Source: Cytophagales bacterium Alg240-R148 (GTDB taxonomy: Bacteria > Bacteroidota > Bacteroidia > Cytophagales > Cyclobacteriaceae). Taken from it: DNA of 64,000 bases. The notes under the pieces are model-generated. The model was not told the DNA's origin, did no database searches, and saw only the letters and a list, made by a program, of their open reading frames with translations. Positions 27,554 through 36,834 of the stretch are shown here, piece by piece. Numbering within the stretch: position 1 is the first letter of the stretch; each line of letters opens with the position of its first letter. Position numbers and translations under genes: made by a program. The stretch lies in NCBI GenBank assembly GCA_900537185.1, contig LS999826.1, positions 124,001-188,000 of the forward strand, written 5' to 3'.

Positions 27554-28804
27554 TTAGATTTCATCCAGAAATTGAGCTAATATTTTTGTTTGGTTTTTTC
27601 TGGTAAAAGGGGCCAGCTGTTTATCATCGCATATTGGTGTTTTACCCTGTTTCCAGTTGTTGTACAACAGTTTAAGCTCATGTTCCATCTGGGAGGAAGT
27701 TTTTGGAATAATTCCTAAGGTTGATTTTACCAACACAGATTCCATAACATCTTGGTCAGAGGGGTATAAAATAATTGGTTTTTTGTAACCTAAGTATTCA
27801 TAAAGTTTGCTGGAAGGCCAACCTTTCATATTGCTGTAGGGTAAGAGTAAAAAAGCGGAGGCAGAAGTCTGCCATTTAATTGCCTCCTCACGTTCTACCC
27901 ACTCCGTGCTAATTATATTGCGGTTCAAAAAAGGAAACAAAGTTTGTAGGCCTTCTTGTGTAGTATTTGTTCCCAAAAAAACCAATTGCACATCTTTTTT
28001 ATTGCTACTAAAACTGTTGAAAGCCTCTATAAATGGCTTTAATATTTGATTGGAATAAAGTGTCCCTGAATAAAGTAAAACAAACTTATCACTGCGGGGC
28101 GGTTCAGTAATATTGTGAATTTTATTAATTCCATGGGGCACAATTTTCACTTCTTTTTTTATAGTGTTCGATATGCGTTGTGAAAAATAGCTGCAGGTTG
28201 TAATAACTAAGCTGCTGTTGCTAAGCCATTTTTTTTCTGATTGTTTTTCAAGGAGTCGAATGAGCGGCGTGCGGCCCCTCGTTTTATTGTACATGAAATT
28301 GCTGGTCCACTCATCGCGATAGTCTGCCACCCAATTGAGCGATGGATGTTTTTTTTTAAGCAGGTACCCAAAATGAAACTGTTCGAAAGGGTTTCCTGAG
28401 GTAATTAGAAGTTCAATGTCCTTGTTGTTGCTCAAAAATTGGTCGGCATAGACAAATAAATTGTTGAAAGCGATTGATTTTTGGAAGAAGTTTTTAAATA
28501 TTAGGTTAAAGTAAGTGAGAATCTTTGCTAAATATCTTTTGTTCTTTATCAAAAGTTGGTCTCTTTTTGACGATTTGTAGGGTAGGTAATGCACTTCAAA
28601 ATGCTCTTTTTTCTCAACCGATAAGGAGTCTCCACTGTTGATGAGTCTGCTAATTTCACTGCTGCCTTGCTTGTCCCAATTTCTAGTAATAACGATGGGG
28701 TAATAGCCGTGATCATGTAGTTGAGAAGCCCATGAATACACTCTTTGAGAAGATGTTAAACTGCTTGGTGGAAAGAAATAACTTAATATGATTACCTTTT
28801 TCAT
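27554..28804 (-). CDS. Glycosyltransferase family 4-like protein
   Basis: The protein opens [20 protein letters not shown], a typical GT4 N-terminal strand and glycine-poor loop. The donor half includes FVLLYSGTLYSNQILKPFIE and PYSNMKGWPSSKLYEYLGYK, with Lys and Glu in the places expected for donor-sugar binding. I chose ATG 28804 because its ATGA overlaps the stop of the upstream GT gene. An ATG further upstream at 28855 lies inside that gene. It is part of the surface-glycan operon. Donor and acceptor are unknown. Confidence 0.85.
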   Translation of the reverse strand: MKKVIILSYFFPPSSLTSSQRVYSWASQLHDHGYYPIVITRNWDKQGSSEISRLINSGDSLSVEKKEHFEVHYLPYKSSKRDQLLIKNKRYLAKILTYFNLIFKNFFQKSIAFNNLFVYADQFLSNNKDIELLITSGNPFEQFHFGYLLKKKHPSLNWVADYRDEWTSNFMYNKTRGRTPLIRLLEKQSEKKWLSNSSLVITTCSYFSQRISNTIKKEVKIVPHGINKIHNITEPPRSDKFVLLYSGTLYSNQILKPFIEAFNSFSSNKKDVQLVFLGTNTTQEGLQTLFPFLNRNIISTEWVEREEAIKWQTSASAFLLLPYSNMKGWPSSKLYEYLGYKKPIILYPSDQDVMESVLVKSTLGIIPKTSSQMEHELKLLYNNWKQGKTPICDDKQLAPFTRKNQTKILAQFLDEI

Positions 28805-30000
28805 TTTAAAATACCTCCTATTGATGCCAGTAATATGTTTTCTTGGTATTCCCAATTGAATTTTTCTTGAGCATGTTTAATGCCGTTTTCAGAATATCTA
28901 TTCATTAAGTTCTCGTTGTTGAGCATCTGAGTTACGGATTTTGCAATAACTTTTGGATGGGTCTCAGGAAGCAATACACCACATTCGCACGCTTCAATAA
29001 TGTGTTTGTTTTCGGGCAAATCGGTTACGAGAAGTGGTATTCCGCTCATCATGTACTCAAAAAGCTTGTTGGCCGACGCCAACTTTTTAGATAAATTAAA
29101 AGGTTCGAGTATTAATACGCCTACGTCAGCTTCTTGGGTGTAATGGTGCAACAATTTCATAGGAATTGCACCCAAAAAGAACACTTTGTGCTTGATCTCT
29201 AGGTCCTCTTTAAGTTGAATCAGTTCTTTTTCTAAAATCCCATAGCCTATTATAACCAGTGCTATGTCTTCAGGGAAATACTTGGCACTTTTAACCAACT
29301 GATGCAAACCCCTTCCTTGATTTAAAAGCCCTTGGTACAAAACAATTTTTTTGCCTTTAAGTGCTGGTGTAGTATTGGCAATTAAACCTTTATTAGCTCC
29401 AAGCTCAGCGTATTCGGGGCAGTTCATGACCACTTTAGAAAAGCCAACTCGGTATTTCAAAAGAAAGTAGTTTAAATAACTTATGTTAGTCGTAATGAAT
29501 AAATCGCATGACTCGATGCATTTTTTTTCTATTCTCTGGCCTAAGAATCGAATTAATTTGACAAGTTGCTTAAATATATATGCTTTGATGTTTTTTTGAT
29601 GCACCGGATAAAATTGATTGACAGTTTCTAAATAGATTTCAAAAGAATCCAAAATCAATTTTGCATTCAATTTTTGAGCAATTTTTTTTCCTGCCAAAAA
29701 TGTTGGTAAATCGGCGCAATAAATCGCCTTGAAATCAATGCCACTATTTAATACCGGAGAGATAAAATTAAAACCTTGTTTGTATATAAATAGGTGTCTT
29801 CTTAATAGACTGTTTTGTGAATCTACTGGCTGTAACAGCACGTTTTTGCCTTTAAAAAGTTGCTGATCCTCTGGAGAAGGATTGATGTAAAACACATGAA
29901 CTTCAAAAGACTTGGCAAGAGAAATAATTTCTTTGTATGCCCTAATGTTGTTGTAAATCGACGAATAGAGCAAATAACAAATGGCACCTTCGTGTTTCAT
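28801..30000 (-). CDS. Glycosyltransferase family 4 protein
   Basis: A GT-B fold enzyme of 399 residues. The acceptor half holds [20 protein letters not shown] and [20 protein letters not shown]. The donor half holds [40 protein letters not shown] and [20 protein letters not shown]. These are the familiar GT4 donor-site blocks. Both ends overlap neighbours in ATGA fashion (29997-30000 and 28801-28804), so translation is tightly coupled in this part of the operon. Confidence 0.88.
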   Translation of the reverse strand: MKHEGAICYLLYSSIYNNIRAYKEIISLAKSFEVHVFYINPSPEDQQLFKGKNVLLQPVDSQNSLLRRHLFIYKQGFNFISPVLNSGIDFKAIYCADLPTFLAGKKIAQKLNAKLILDSFEIYLETVNQFYPVHQKNIKAYIFKQLVKLIRFLGQRIEKKCIESCDLFITTNISYLNYFLLKYRVGFSKVVMNCPEYAELGANKGLIANTTPALKGKKIVLYQGLLNQGRGLHQLVKSAKYFPEDIALVIIGYGILEKELIQLKEDLEIKHKVFFLGAIPMKLLHHYTQEADVGVLILEPFNLSKKLASANKLFEYMMSGIPLLVTDLPENKHIIEACECGVLLPETHPKVIAKSVTQMLNNENLMNRYSENGIKHAQEKFNWEYQENILLASIGGILK

Positions 30001-30668
30001 TCAAACGATTTTAAAAATGTTTCAGGATCATTAAATAACGATTGTTTTTCTTTTAAAAGCGCAATGTCTTGGTCCCACCAAGACAGTTGCAACATTTTAG
30101 AAACGATTTCATCATCAAACCGGTATCGAATCACCTTGGCAGGCATGCCGGCTACTATTGAGTAAGGAGGCACATCTTGATTAACAAATGCACCTGCCCC
30201 AATCACTGCGCCATCTCCAATTTTGACTCCATTTAAAACAGTAGCATTGGCTGAAATAAGGACATCATTTCCAATGGTGCATCTTTTGGTTTCTTGTTCA
30301 TTAAAAGTGGATTGGTTAACCCATTTTAGGCTGGCGTTATAAAACAATGCATTGGTACTAATGTGGTCCAAGGGATGGTTGCTTAGACCAATTTTTACCC
30401 CATGTGAAATCGAACAGAACTTTCCAATTTTATCACATTCAAAAATGGAACTGTTGTTGCCTATATAGGTGCCGTCTCCTATGCTTTGAACGGCTGCAGA
30501 AATAAAAACGTTTTCTCTAATGTTTAGGTATTGCCCTAGTATGTTGATGTCATTATTTACATAAGACAGAACGGTGCTATTGGGGTGCCTTTTTTTGTAA
30601 AGGACTTTTACTTTTAAGTAGGTTTTTAAATCAGCCCACATTACAGAAAATGCTTTAAGCAAGAACAT
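29997..30668 (-). CDS. Left-handed beta-helix (hexapeptide) acyltransferase
   Basis: Hexapeptide repeats occupy about residues 50-190 of this protein. Examples are [20 protein letters not shown] and [20 protein letters not shown], then [20 protein letters not shown] and [18 protein letters not shown]. The end pattern (VAGxPAKxIRYRF) is that of CatB/xenobiotic-type O-acetyltransferases in surface-glycan loci. It probably O-acetylates a sugar. The start is uncertain. ATG 30668 overlaps the upstream GT gene by 14 bases, ATG 30641 falls just after it, and a longer frame from 30749 looks too far inside the neighbour. Confidence 0.83.
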   Translation of the reverse strand: MFLLKAFSVMWADLKTYLKVKVLYKKRHPNSTVLSYVNNDINILGQYLNIRENVFISAAVQSIGDGTYIGNNSSIFECDKIGKFCSISHGVKIGLSNHPLDHISTNALFYNASLKWVNQSTFNEQETKRCTIGNDVLISANATVLNGVKIGDGAVIGAGAFVNQDVPPYSIVAGMPAKVIRYRFDDEIVSKMLQLSWWDQDIALLKEKQSLFNDPETFLKSFE

Positions 30669-31878
30669 AGTTGGTGAATTTAGTACAGTTAGACTTGAAA
30701 GTATAAGCTTCAATAATTCGTTTTCGAGCTTGTAATGAAATTGAGTCAAAATTTTGTTGATTGCTTAAAACTTTGTTCAACTCTAGGCTCCAGTCATTAA
30801 AGTTATAGACCAAATACCCATTTTTACCATTTTCTGAAATAATTTCTTTATTGACAGTAATTGCAGAGGCTATAGGAACCACACCTAGCCCCATGTATTG
30901 CAACAGTTTAAATCCGCATTTTCCCTTGGCTGCTAGGCCATCATCTAAAGGCATCAAGCCCACATCAAATTCTTTTATGTTGTCAACTTCTGAGTCTAAG
31001 GTCCAACGTTTAAAGTGGACAGGAAAAGAAGCTTTCGAATCGAGTGGTTTACCGGCAATTACATGCAACGAAATGGGGTGGGTTTTGTTCACTTCCTCGA
31101 GCTGAGGAAGGAGTTCTTTTAAAAGCTGTAAGTTGTGGTCACCACCAATCCATCCCAGTTTAGTTGTATATTCTTTTTCTGTTGAGTAGGTTTTAGGTTG
31201 GTGTTGGTCGTAATCCAAACATGTTGGAATTACCACAATTTGATTCTCTTGAAGGGTCTTGTTTTTTTCTTTGAGCAGGTCTTTAAGGTAAGAAGATCCA
31301 ACTACAAATCGCCTGTACAGCTGTAAAGATCGGCTGAATTTACTTGGGTTTTCTAATAAAAGCTTGCCAAATGTAGATATTTGCCTTGGCTCTCTTTTGG
31401 AAGCTGCAATGTCATCATCGAAATCTAAAATGGCATTGGGGTGTACATACAATAGAATTTTTTCTAAATAAAGATTGCCATAATCATTAAACAAAAGCAA
31501 TTCTCTACGAACAACAATATTTTTATAAGGCAGACTTTGGAATATTTGAAACAAACGGAGGATCATGTTGTTTAGAAGGGCCTTTTTACTGAGGCCATTT
31601 CTAAAATTCTTGTCAAAATCATCTCTATTGGGGTTGGTCGATTTGATTTTTACTTGAATGTTTTTTCTCTCAAAGCACGCCCTCCACTTATGGGCTCGGT
31701 ACTGATAACCAGAGTTTTCAAATGGAAAATTCTCAAAAAACAATACCTGGTTGTCCTTTTTTAGAGCTGGTATTCTGACTATTAATTTAAACAACATAAG
31801 GAACGGCAAGGCCATCCATGAAACGCCTACTATGGCGAGCAGGGCAAAAGCGAAAACTGTATTTTGGACTTTACTCAA
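30655..31878 (-). CDS. Glycosyltransferase (GT-B type) with N-terminal membrane helix
   Basis: Residues 8-33 are strongly hydrophobic and may anchor the protein. The second half carries [20 protein letters not shown] and [20 protein letters not shown], then [20 protein letters not shown] and NKEI, which is a GT4-like donor site. The same K-C-G-F-K-x-L-Q-Y-M pattern occurs in the glycosyltransferase at 36835-37914, so the two are paralogues of one subfamily. The first half also shares AILDFDDDI with that protein's VYDFDDAI. The role is inferred to be in the surface-glycan pathway. Confidence 0.8.
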   Translation of the reverse strand: MSKVQNTVFAFALLAIVGVSWMALPFLMLFKLIVRIPALKKDNQVLFFENFPFENSGYQYRAHKWRACFERKNIQVKIKSTNPNRDDFDKNFRNGLSKKALLNNMILRLFQIFQSLPYKNIVVRRELLLFNDYGNLYLEKILLYVHPNAILDFDDDIAASKREPRQISTFGKLLLENPSKFSRSLQLYRRFVVGSSYLKDLLKEKNKTLQENQIVVIPTCLDYDQHQPKTYSTEKEYTTKLGWIGGDHNLQLLKELLPQLEEVNKTHPISLHVIAGKPLDSKASFPVHFKRWTLDSEVDNIKEFDVGLMPLDDGLAAKGKCGFKLLQYMGLGVVPIASAITVNKEIISENGKNGYLVYNFNDWSLELNKVLSNQQNFDSISLQARKRIIEAYTFKSNCTKFTNYVLA

Positions 31879-31903
31879 ATCTTTAGAAATTATTCAGCTA
31901 TTT

Positions 31904-32602
31904 CTAGCAATTTAGCTTATTTTCTATTTTTCTCGAATATCGAAAGGTTTGAAAGTCAATGTTGTAAATTTCATTTACCAAATCAACCATTGAATTGGTC
32001 CAAACCATTTCTTCATTCCATTGTTTGCGATTGGTGTTATTCATTTTATTCTTTAAATCAATATTCAACTCACTGGCCAACTCATCCATGCTTTTTTTAC
32101 ATTCAATTTTAATGGTTTTGTTGATCTTTAATCTTATTGAAAGCTTTATAAATGCCAACCTTATCTTGTACTGTAAGATGAAGCTTTGCGGGTGTAGATG
32201 GTGGTCTAATAGGTGAGCAGAAGGTAAAGATTTAATAAAATCTTCAAACGAGGCATTTAAAAATATTTGCCCAATGGCTTCTTTATCCATACTTTGATCA
32301 ACTTTTAATTGATCGAAAAAAACCTGTTGACTCAGTTGCCAATCAGCGTTTTCTTTCATAACCCGGTCAATGTCTTTTCTGAATTTATCTTTAAAAAAGG
32401 ATTCTAACCTTGTGAATGGGTTTCGAACAAGTAAGTAGTTTTGATGGTGTTCGCTTTTTATTTTGCCCCTGAGCAGCAAACTAATGAGGTTTGGGGCCGT
32501 GTTGTGCATTTCAACTGATCCTTCTCTGTAGAGTGTCGTATACAAAACTTTGTAGTTTGTAATAATGGCTGTGCGCTTCTTTTTGCTTATGAAAATTGGC
32601 AT
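31904..32602 (-). CDS. Sulfotransferase family 2-like protein
   Basis: The 232-residue protein has the PAPS 3'-phosphate site LLVRNPFTRLESFFKDKF, with Arg60, Arg65 and Ser68 in the R-x-P-x-x-R-x-x-S pattern of carbohydrate sulfotransferases. KVLYTTL near residue 18 stands where the 5'-phosphosulfate loop is expected. The C-terminal MVDLVNEIYNIDFQTFRYSR matches the usual Y-x-x-D-F-x-x-F-x-Y ending. It would transfer sulfate from PAPS to a hydroxyl of the surface glycan. No PAPS-forming genes are in the window. The loop near residue 18 is not canonical, which lowers certainty. Confidence 0.72.
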   Translation of the reverse strand: MPIFISKKKRTAIITNYKVLYTTLYREGSVEMHNTAPNLISLLLRGKIKSEHHQNYLLVRNPFTRLESFFKDKFRKDIDRVMKENADWQLSQQVFFDQLKVDQSMDKEAIGQIFLNASFEDFIKSLPSAHLLDHHLHPQSFILQYKIRLAFIKLSIRLKINKTIKIECKKSMDELASELNIDLKNKMNNTNRKQWNEEMVWTNSMVDLVNEIYNIDFQTFRYSRKIENKLNC

Positions 32603-32625
32603 CGTTTCTAATGGAGAAGGATAAA

Positions 32626-33384
32626 TTAATGGCTGCTAATTATTTCTTTAAGCTTGTTAAAGGAGATAAGGTTTAAACTTTCAGTCCTATTTTCCTCGAA
32701 AACGGAGAATTCCAAATAAGGGTTGATGTCCTTTTCAAGATGCGTAAATAAATTGTTTTTGCTAATTATACCAACTCCCCAGTCGGTATCAATGCAACAA
32801 CTGCTGGTAGATGGGTTCAGCCGAGCTCTATAGAATGCTTTCCAGCTCGTACCGGTCCAAAACCTACCTGCAGGGCTTTTTTTATAGGCAAAGTTTTCAG
32901 ATGCATGGTATTGTGTTGGTGGGTTGCAGTCATGTAATACAATAAAACCATCTTCGGAAATAAAATCCAAGGCATTTTTTATATCTCTGTCTACTTGTTC
33001 TGCCAAATGCAAACCATCAATAAATATCACATCAAACTTGATGGTGGGTTCAAGTACTTCTCCTTTTCTTAATTGATCAAAAAAAGCGTCACTGGTGAGC
33101 TTGAAATCAACTGGGTTTTCTTTGAATTCTACTCCCGGATCAACGCCATATTTGGCCTTAGAATCAATTTTGTTAAAATTATGATCTGGATTGCGCACGC
33201 CAATTTCCAAATAATTCGTGTGGGCCTTTCCGCCTTTTTGAAGCAATAGATTGATTATTTCGTATCGAAAAGGGCGTTTGTCAATTTCTTTTTGGGTGAG
33301 CCTTTCAGCTTCTAAATGAAACGGGTCTTCTGAGTATTCTTTGCCTAAGTGGTACAATCGGCGTAATGACTTCAATTTTTCCAT
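32626..33384 (-). CDS. Class I SAM-dependent methyltransferase (Methyltransf_24 type)
   Basis: After a short N-terminal helix, NYLEIGVRNPDHNFNKID forms the SAM-binding strand and loop. KFDVIFIDGLHLAEQVDRDI, then KNALDFISEDGFIVLHDCNP is the hallmark of the Methyltransf_24 group. Relatives include cephalosporin hydroxylase-like and sugar methyltransferases of glycan loci. A C-terminal part with GVGIISKNNLF is consistent. It probably modifies a sugar in the same pathway as its neighbours. It is 14 bases from the CatB-like gene upstream and 23 bases from the sulfotransferase gene downstream. Confidence 0.85.
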   Translation of the reverse strand: MEKLKSLRRLYHLGKEYSEDPFHLEAERLTQKEIDKRPFRYEIINLLLQKGGKAHTNYLEIGVRNPDHNFNKIDSKAKYGVDPGVEFKENPVDFKLTSDAFFDQLRKGEVLEPTIKFDVIFIDGLHLAEQVDRDIKNALDFISEDGFIVLHDCNPPTQYHASENFAYKKSPAGRFWTGTSWKAFYRARLNPSTSSCCIDTDWGVGIISKNNLFTHLEKDINPYLEFSVFEENRTESLNLISFNKLKEIISSH

Positions 33385-33398
33385 TCTTTTTTTAAATC

Positions 33399-34013
33399 TT
33401 AATTATTTTGTTTGTGCTTGTGAACAAGAGCATCAAAATTATTGCTGCACAAGTTCGGAGCTGCATTAATTATGTCTGATATTTCCCATTCCCACCACTT
33501 AATTTGCTCCAGTTGTTCAATTCGTTCTTTACTGAATCTATGTTTTATAAATTTAGCTGGGTTGCCTCCCCAGATTTCATAACTCCCAACATCTTTAGTT
33601 ACTACAGATCTGGAAGCAATTACAGCACCATTTCCGATGCTAACCCCAGACAAAACAGTTGAAAATGCACCAATCCAGACGTCATTTCCAATTACCACAT
33701 CTCCTTTGGTGGCTGGATGTCCTTTTATTTGAGCACAATTGTCGTGGTTTTGGAAAATTTCGTTAAAAGGGTAAGTGGTAATCCAATCTGTCCTGTGGTT
33801 GCCTCCCAAAAATATTACTACTTCTCTCCCAATGGAACAAAATTTTCCAATTTTCATTTTTGTAGAATCATTTTGCGACAGAACCCTTGGCAACCCATAG
33901 CTGTAGTCACCAATTTCAAAATTCGGGTGAGTCAATTGGTCTTTTAAGAATATAAATTCACTATTCGACTTTGTAAGCTTTTTAAGCAAGGATTTTATCT
34001 TTCTTAGTATCAT
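33399..34013 (-). CDS. CatB-related (xenobiotic-type) hexapeptide O-acetyltransferase
   Basis: Left-handed beta-helix repeats and the family block [16 protein letters not shown] identify it. That block includes the catalytic-type His and is seen in the LbH_XAT group. [20 protein letters not shown], then [19 protein letters not shown], and [14 protein letters not shown] complete the match. Known members O-acetylate antibiotics or sugars such as those of O-antigens, and glycan decoration is the natural reading here. I chose ATG 34013 because it overlaps the Wzt stop as ATGA. A TTG two codons upstream is less likely. Confidence 0.86.
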   Translation of the reverse strand: MILRKIKSLLKKLTKSNSEFIFLKDQLTHPNFEIGDYSYGLPRVLSQNDSTKMKIGKFCSIGREVVIFLGGNHRTDWITTYPFNEIFQNHDNCAQIKGHPATKGDVVIGNDVWIGAFSTVLSGVSIGNGAVIASRSVVTKDVGSYEIWGGNPAKFIKHRFSKERIEQLEQIKWWEWEISDIINAAPNLCSNNFDALVHKHKQNN

Positions 34014-35242
34014 GACCAAGTGTGTTGGTTGTAAACATTGCCAATATCAAACCCCTCAAGGTGAGAAAAACTTTCATTGTTATTGATTATTTGAAAGTAG
34101 CAACAATCTTTTATGTGGTCATATTGGGTAACAGCCGGATGGTATATGATACAATCTAAGTGGTACTCTCCTTTGGTCAAAGTGTTGTTTGGAATGGTTA
34201 ATTCATAACTAGTTTTGCCATCTATCAATTCGGTTTCGCAGCTGAACAAAACGGTGTGGGATTGAGAAACTATTCTTATTAGCAACTTGCATTGTCCCTT
34301 GAAAGCCATTTGGGAGCTGATTTTAAAATAACAGCTAACTTGGTCTGTGCAACTAAATTGGTCCGAAGCGCTTCCATCAACTTTTTTTGTATATGCTTCT
34401 GAAACGTACAAAGGTGTTTCTTTTTTGGCTCTGTAATGATTGGATTCTAAATTCGAACTCAAATACTTTTGAATGACATTGTCGACGGTTCCAGATTGAG
34501 TCAATTGTCCATTTTCTAATAAAATGGCTTTGTTGCACAGCATTTTTATTGAGCTAAGGTTATGGCTTACAAAAAGTACAGTTCTACCCTCTCCTTTGCT
34601 CACATCTTGCATTTTTCCAATAGCCTTTTTTTGAAACTCGGCATCCCCAACGGCTAAAACTTCATCTACAATTAAAATCTCAGGTTCTAAGTGGGCAGCT
34701 ATGGCAAAGCCTAAGCGCACCGTCATACCAGAGGAATACCGTTTAACTGGTGTGTCTAGATAACGCTCAACCCCGGCGAACTCTACAATCTCATCCAATT
34801 TACTTTTCACCTCATGCCTATTCATACCCATGATGGTGCCATTCATAAATATGTTTTCTCTTCCCGTCATTTCTGGGTGAAACCCAGTTCCTACTTCCAA
34901 CAATGAGGCAATCCGACCTTGGGCTTTAATGCTTCCCTTGGTTGGGCCTGTAACTTTAGAAAGGACTTTAAGTAAGGTGGACTTCCCAGCACCGTTTTTA
35001 CCAATAATTCCAAGAACTTCTCCTTGTTTGACTTCAAAATTAATATCTTTCAAAGCCCACACGTAACTGCTGTTGCCTTGTGTGCTTCTGTCGTTGGTTT
35101 CGCCGATTTTAAGGTAGGGGTCTTCTTTTCCTATCATCTTATGCCACCAGCGATTAATATCATGGCTAATGGTACCAGTTCCTAATTCTCCCAGTCGATA
35201 TTGCTTGGATAGCTGCTCTATTTTTATTGCCGTATCGTCCAT
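34010..35242 (-). CDS. ABC transporter ATPase for polysaccharide export (Wzt-like)
   Basis: The nucleotide-binding domain has Walker [13 protein letters not shown] (about residues 79-90), signature [14 protein letters not shown] and Walker [14 protein letters not shown], with H-loop LFVSHN. Features such as the preceding [14 protein letters not shown] and [20 protein letters not shown] are those of the polysaccharide/polyol-phosphate export subfamily (KpsT/Wzt/TagH). After about residue 260 comes a beta-rich C-terminal domain like Wzt-C, which in O9a-type systems binds the terminal modification of the glycan. I chose ATG 35242, one base past the permease stop. It pairs with the next-listed permease. 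Confidence 0.92.
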   Translation of the reverse strand: MDDTAIKIEQLSKQYRLGELGTGTISHDINRWWHKMIGKEDPYLKIGETNDRSTQGNSSYVWALKDINFEVKQGEVLGIIGKNGAGKSTLLKVLSKVTGPTKGSIKAQGRIASLLEVGTGFHPEMTGRENIFMNGTIMGMNRHEVKSKLDEIVEFAGVERYLDTPVKRYSSGMTVRLGFAIAAHLEPEILIVDEVLAVGDAEFQKKAIGKMQDVSKGEGRTVLFVSHNLSSIKMLCNKAILLENGQLTQSGTVDNVIQKYLSSNLESNHYRAKKETPLYVSEAYTKKVDGSASDQFSCTDQVSCYFKISSQMAFKGQCKLLIRIVSQSHTVLFSCETELIDGKTSYELTIPNNTLTKGEYHLDCIIYHPAVTQYDHIKDCCYFQIINNNESFSHLEGFDIGNVYNQHTWS

Positions 35243-35243
35243 A

Positions 35244-36095
35244 TTAAACAGTATCCATAAAGTTTTTCTCAGTCTTATTGAATATAAATGTGCCAATAAT
35301 AAACACAATTATAGTGACAATGGCCGAATAAATCAAAGTGTCATATGAAAACCCAACCCCTCCAAAAAAAGCAAACCTAAAGCCTTCTAGTATTCCGGTG
35401 AGTGGATTAATTTTTAACAACCAATGGTGTTTTTCTGGAATGGAGGAAAGCGGATATATAACAGGGCTTGCATACATAAGGAGTTGAACGCCAAATTGCA
35501 ACAGAAAAAAAAGGTCTCGATACCGAGTGGTTAATGAGGTAATGGCCATTCCAAGTCCAAGTCCTAACAGGGCAATTAACAGAATAAGCAAAGGAACAAT
35601 AAGCAGTTCTACTCTAATTTCAAATGTCAAATTTTCTACAGAAACATAGTAGGCCAAAATTAAGATAAAAAGCAGCAACTGTATGCTGAGCTTTATTAAG
35701 TTGGATATTACAATCGACATTGGAGTGATTAACCGAGGGAAATATACTTTTCCGAATATTGATTGGTTGTCTTTGAATACAGTTGAAGTTTTATTTAAAC
35801 AATCTGCAAAATAGTTCCAAATTGTTATGCCACAGAGGTAAAAAAGTACAGGAGGCAAACCATCTGTTGATATTTTAGCGATGCGGCTGAAAACCACTAC
35901 ATAAATGATTGTCGTAAAAATCGGTTGAATAAAAAACCACAGCGGGCCAAGAATTGTTTGTTTGTAATAAGTAACAAAATCCCTCTTCACAAACATTCTT
36001 AGCAAATCCCTATACTGCCAAATTTCTTTTATGTTTAATGATAGTAAACTATGGTGGGGGGATATAATTGTATCCCACTTTTCTTTTTTATTCAT
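35244..36095 (-). CDS. ABC-2 type polysaccharide export permease (Wzm-like)
   Basis: The 283-residue integral membrane protein has six predicted helices. The N-terminal amphipathic segment IWQYRDLLRMFVKRDFVTYY and KQTILGPLWFFIQPIFTTII are typical of ABC2_membrane permeases in O-antigen, teichoic acid and capsule export. YASPVIYPLSSIPEKHHWLL, then NPLTGILEGFRFAFFG is another hallmark. With the adjacent Wzt-like ATPase it would move a lipid-linked, cytoplasmically completed glycan across the inner membrane. This implies an ABC-dependent rather than Wzx/Wzy pathway. Confidence 0.92.
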   Translation of the reverse strand: MNKKEKWDTIISPHHSLLSLNIKEIWQYRDLLRMFVKRDFVTYYKQTILGPLWFFIQPIFTTIIYVVVFSRIAKISTDGLPPVLFYLCGITIWNYFADCLNKTSTVFKDNQSIFGKVYFPRLITPMSIVISNLIKLSIQLLLFILILAYYVSVENLTFEIRVELLIVPLLILLIALLGLGLGMAITSLTTRYRDLFFLLQFGVQLLMYASPVIYPLSSIPEKHHWLLKINPLTGILEGFRFAFFGGVGFSYDTLIYSAIVTIIVFIIGTFIFNKTEKNFMDTV

Positions 36096-36149
36096 TGAAC
36101 CTGTTAGTGTATGTGCAATTTAATTTTTATTGGCTCCAAACGATGGGAA

Positions 36150-36722
36150 TTATTGTTTGTGTACTTTTTCATTTTTCAAGACATATCGTTCTCCAGATTC
36201 TGCACACAAAGCTTCTCCATGAGAATTAAAATCTAATTTATGGCCGAATTCACTCATCCAACCTATTTGTTGAGAAGGATTGCCCACAACCAACGCATAG
36301 GCAGGAATGTTTTTGGTTACTACAGCACCAGCCCCTATAAAAGCAAATTCTCCAATGTCATTTCCGCAAACAATAGTAGCATTTGCTCCAATCGAGGCTC
36401 CCTTTTTAACCCTTGTTTTGGCGTATTGCCCTCTTCTGTTTACAGCGCTTCTTGGGTTGACAACATTGGTAAAAACCATGGATGGACCTAAAAACACATC
36501 GTCTTCACAAATAACCCCAGTATAAATAGATACATTGTTTTGAATTTTCACATTGTTTCCAAGAATCACTTCAGGGCTTACAACAACGTTTTGGCCAATA
36601 TTGCAATTTTGACCTATTATGCAGTTGGACATTATATGAGAGAAATGCCATATTTTTGTGCCATCACCAATACTACAACCTTCGTCTATGAAAGATGATT
36701 CATGAGCAAAGTATTTTTCCAT
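36150..36722 (-). CDS. Hexapeptide sugar N-acetyltransferase (WlbB/WbpD-like)
   Basis: The sequence follows WlbB/WbpD closely: [20 protein letters not shown] at the start, then [60 protein letters not shown], and [20 protein letters not shown]. Those enzymes N-acetylate UDP-2-acetamido-3-amino-uronic acid, and close relatives acetylate dTDP- or UDP-amino sugars. The partner aminotransferase and dehydrogenase are not in this window. It is the first gene of the minus-strand glycan locus, 54 bases before the permease. ATG 36722 is used; a TTG lies two codons upstream. Confidence 0.88.
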   Translation of the reverse strand: MEKYFAHESSFIDEGCSIGDGTKIWHFSHIMSNCIIGQNCNIGQNVVVSPEVILGNNVKIQNNVSIYTGVICEDDVFLGPSMVFTNVVNPRSAVNRRGQYAKTRVKKGASIGANATIVCGNDIGEFAFIGAGAVVTKNIPAYALVVGNPSQQIGWMSEFGHKLDFNSHGEALCAESGERYVLKNEKVHKQ

Positions 36723-36834
36723 GTGCAAAATTTAAAACAAATATAGGCAAGATTTTTAATTTCAAGTTATTATGATCATTCTTAATCAAATTAATTGTTG
36801 CAAGGAATGAGGCGGAATGATATACTTGCATAAA

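Noticed and set aside
28805-28855. Upstream ATG at 28855 for the glycosyltransferase
   Set aside because: It lies within the preceding gene. ATG 28804 makes the ATGA overlap seen repeatedly in this operon and gives the normal N-terminus.
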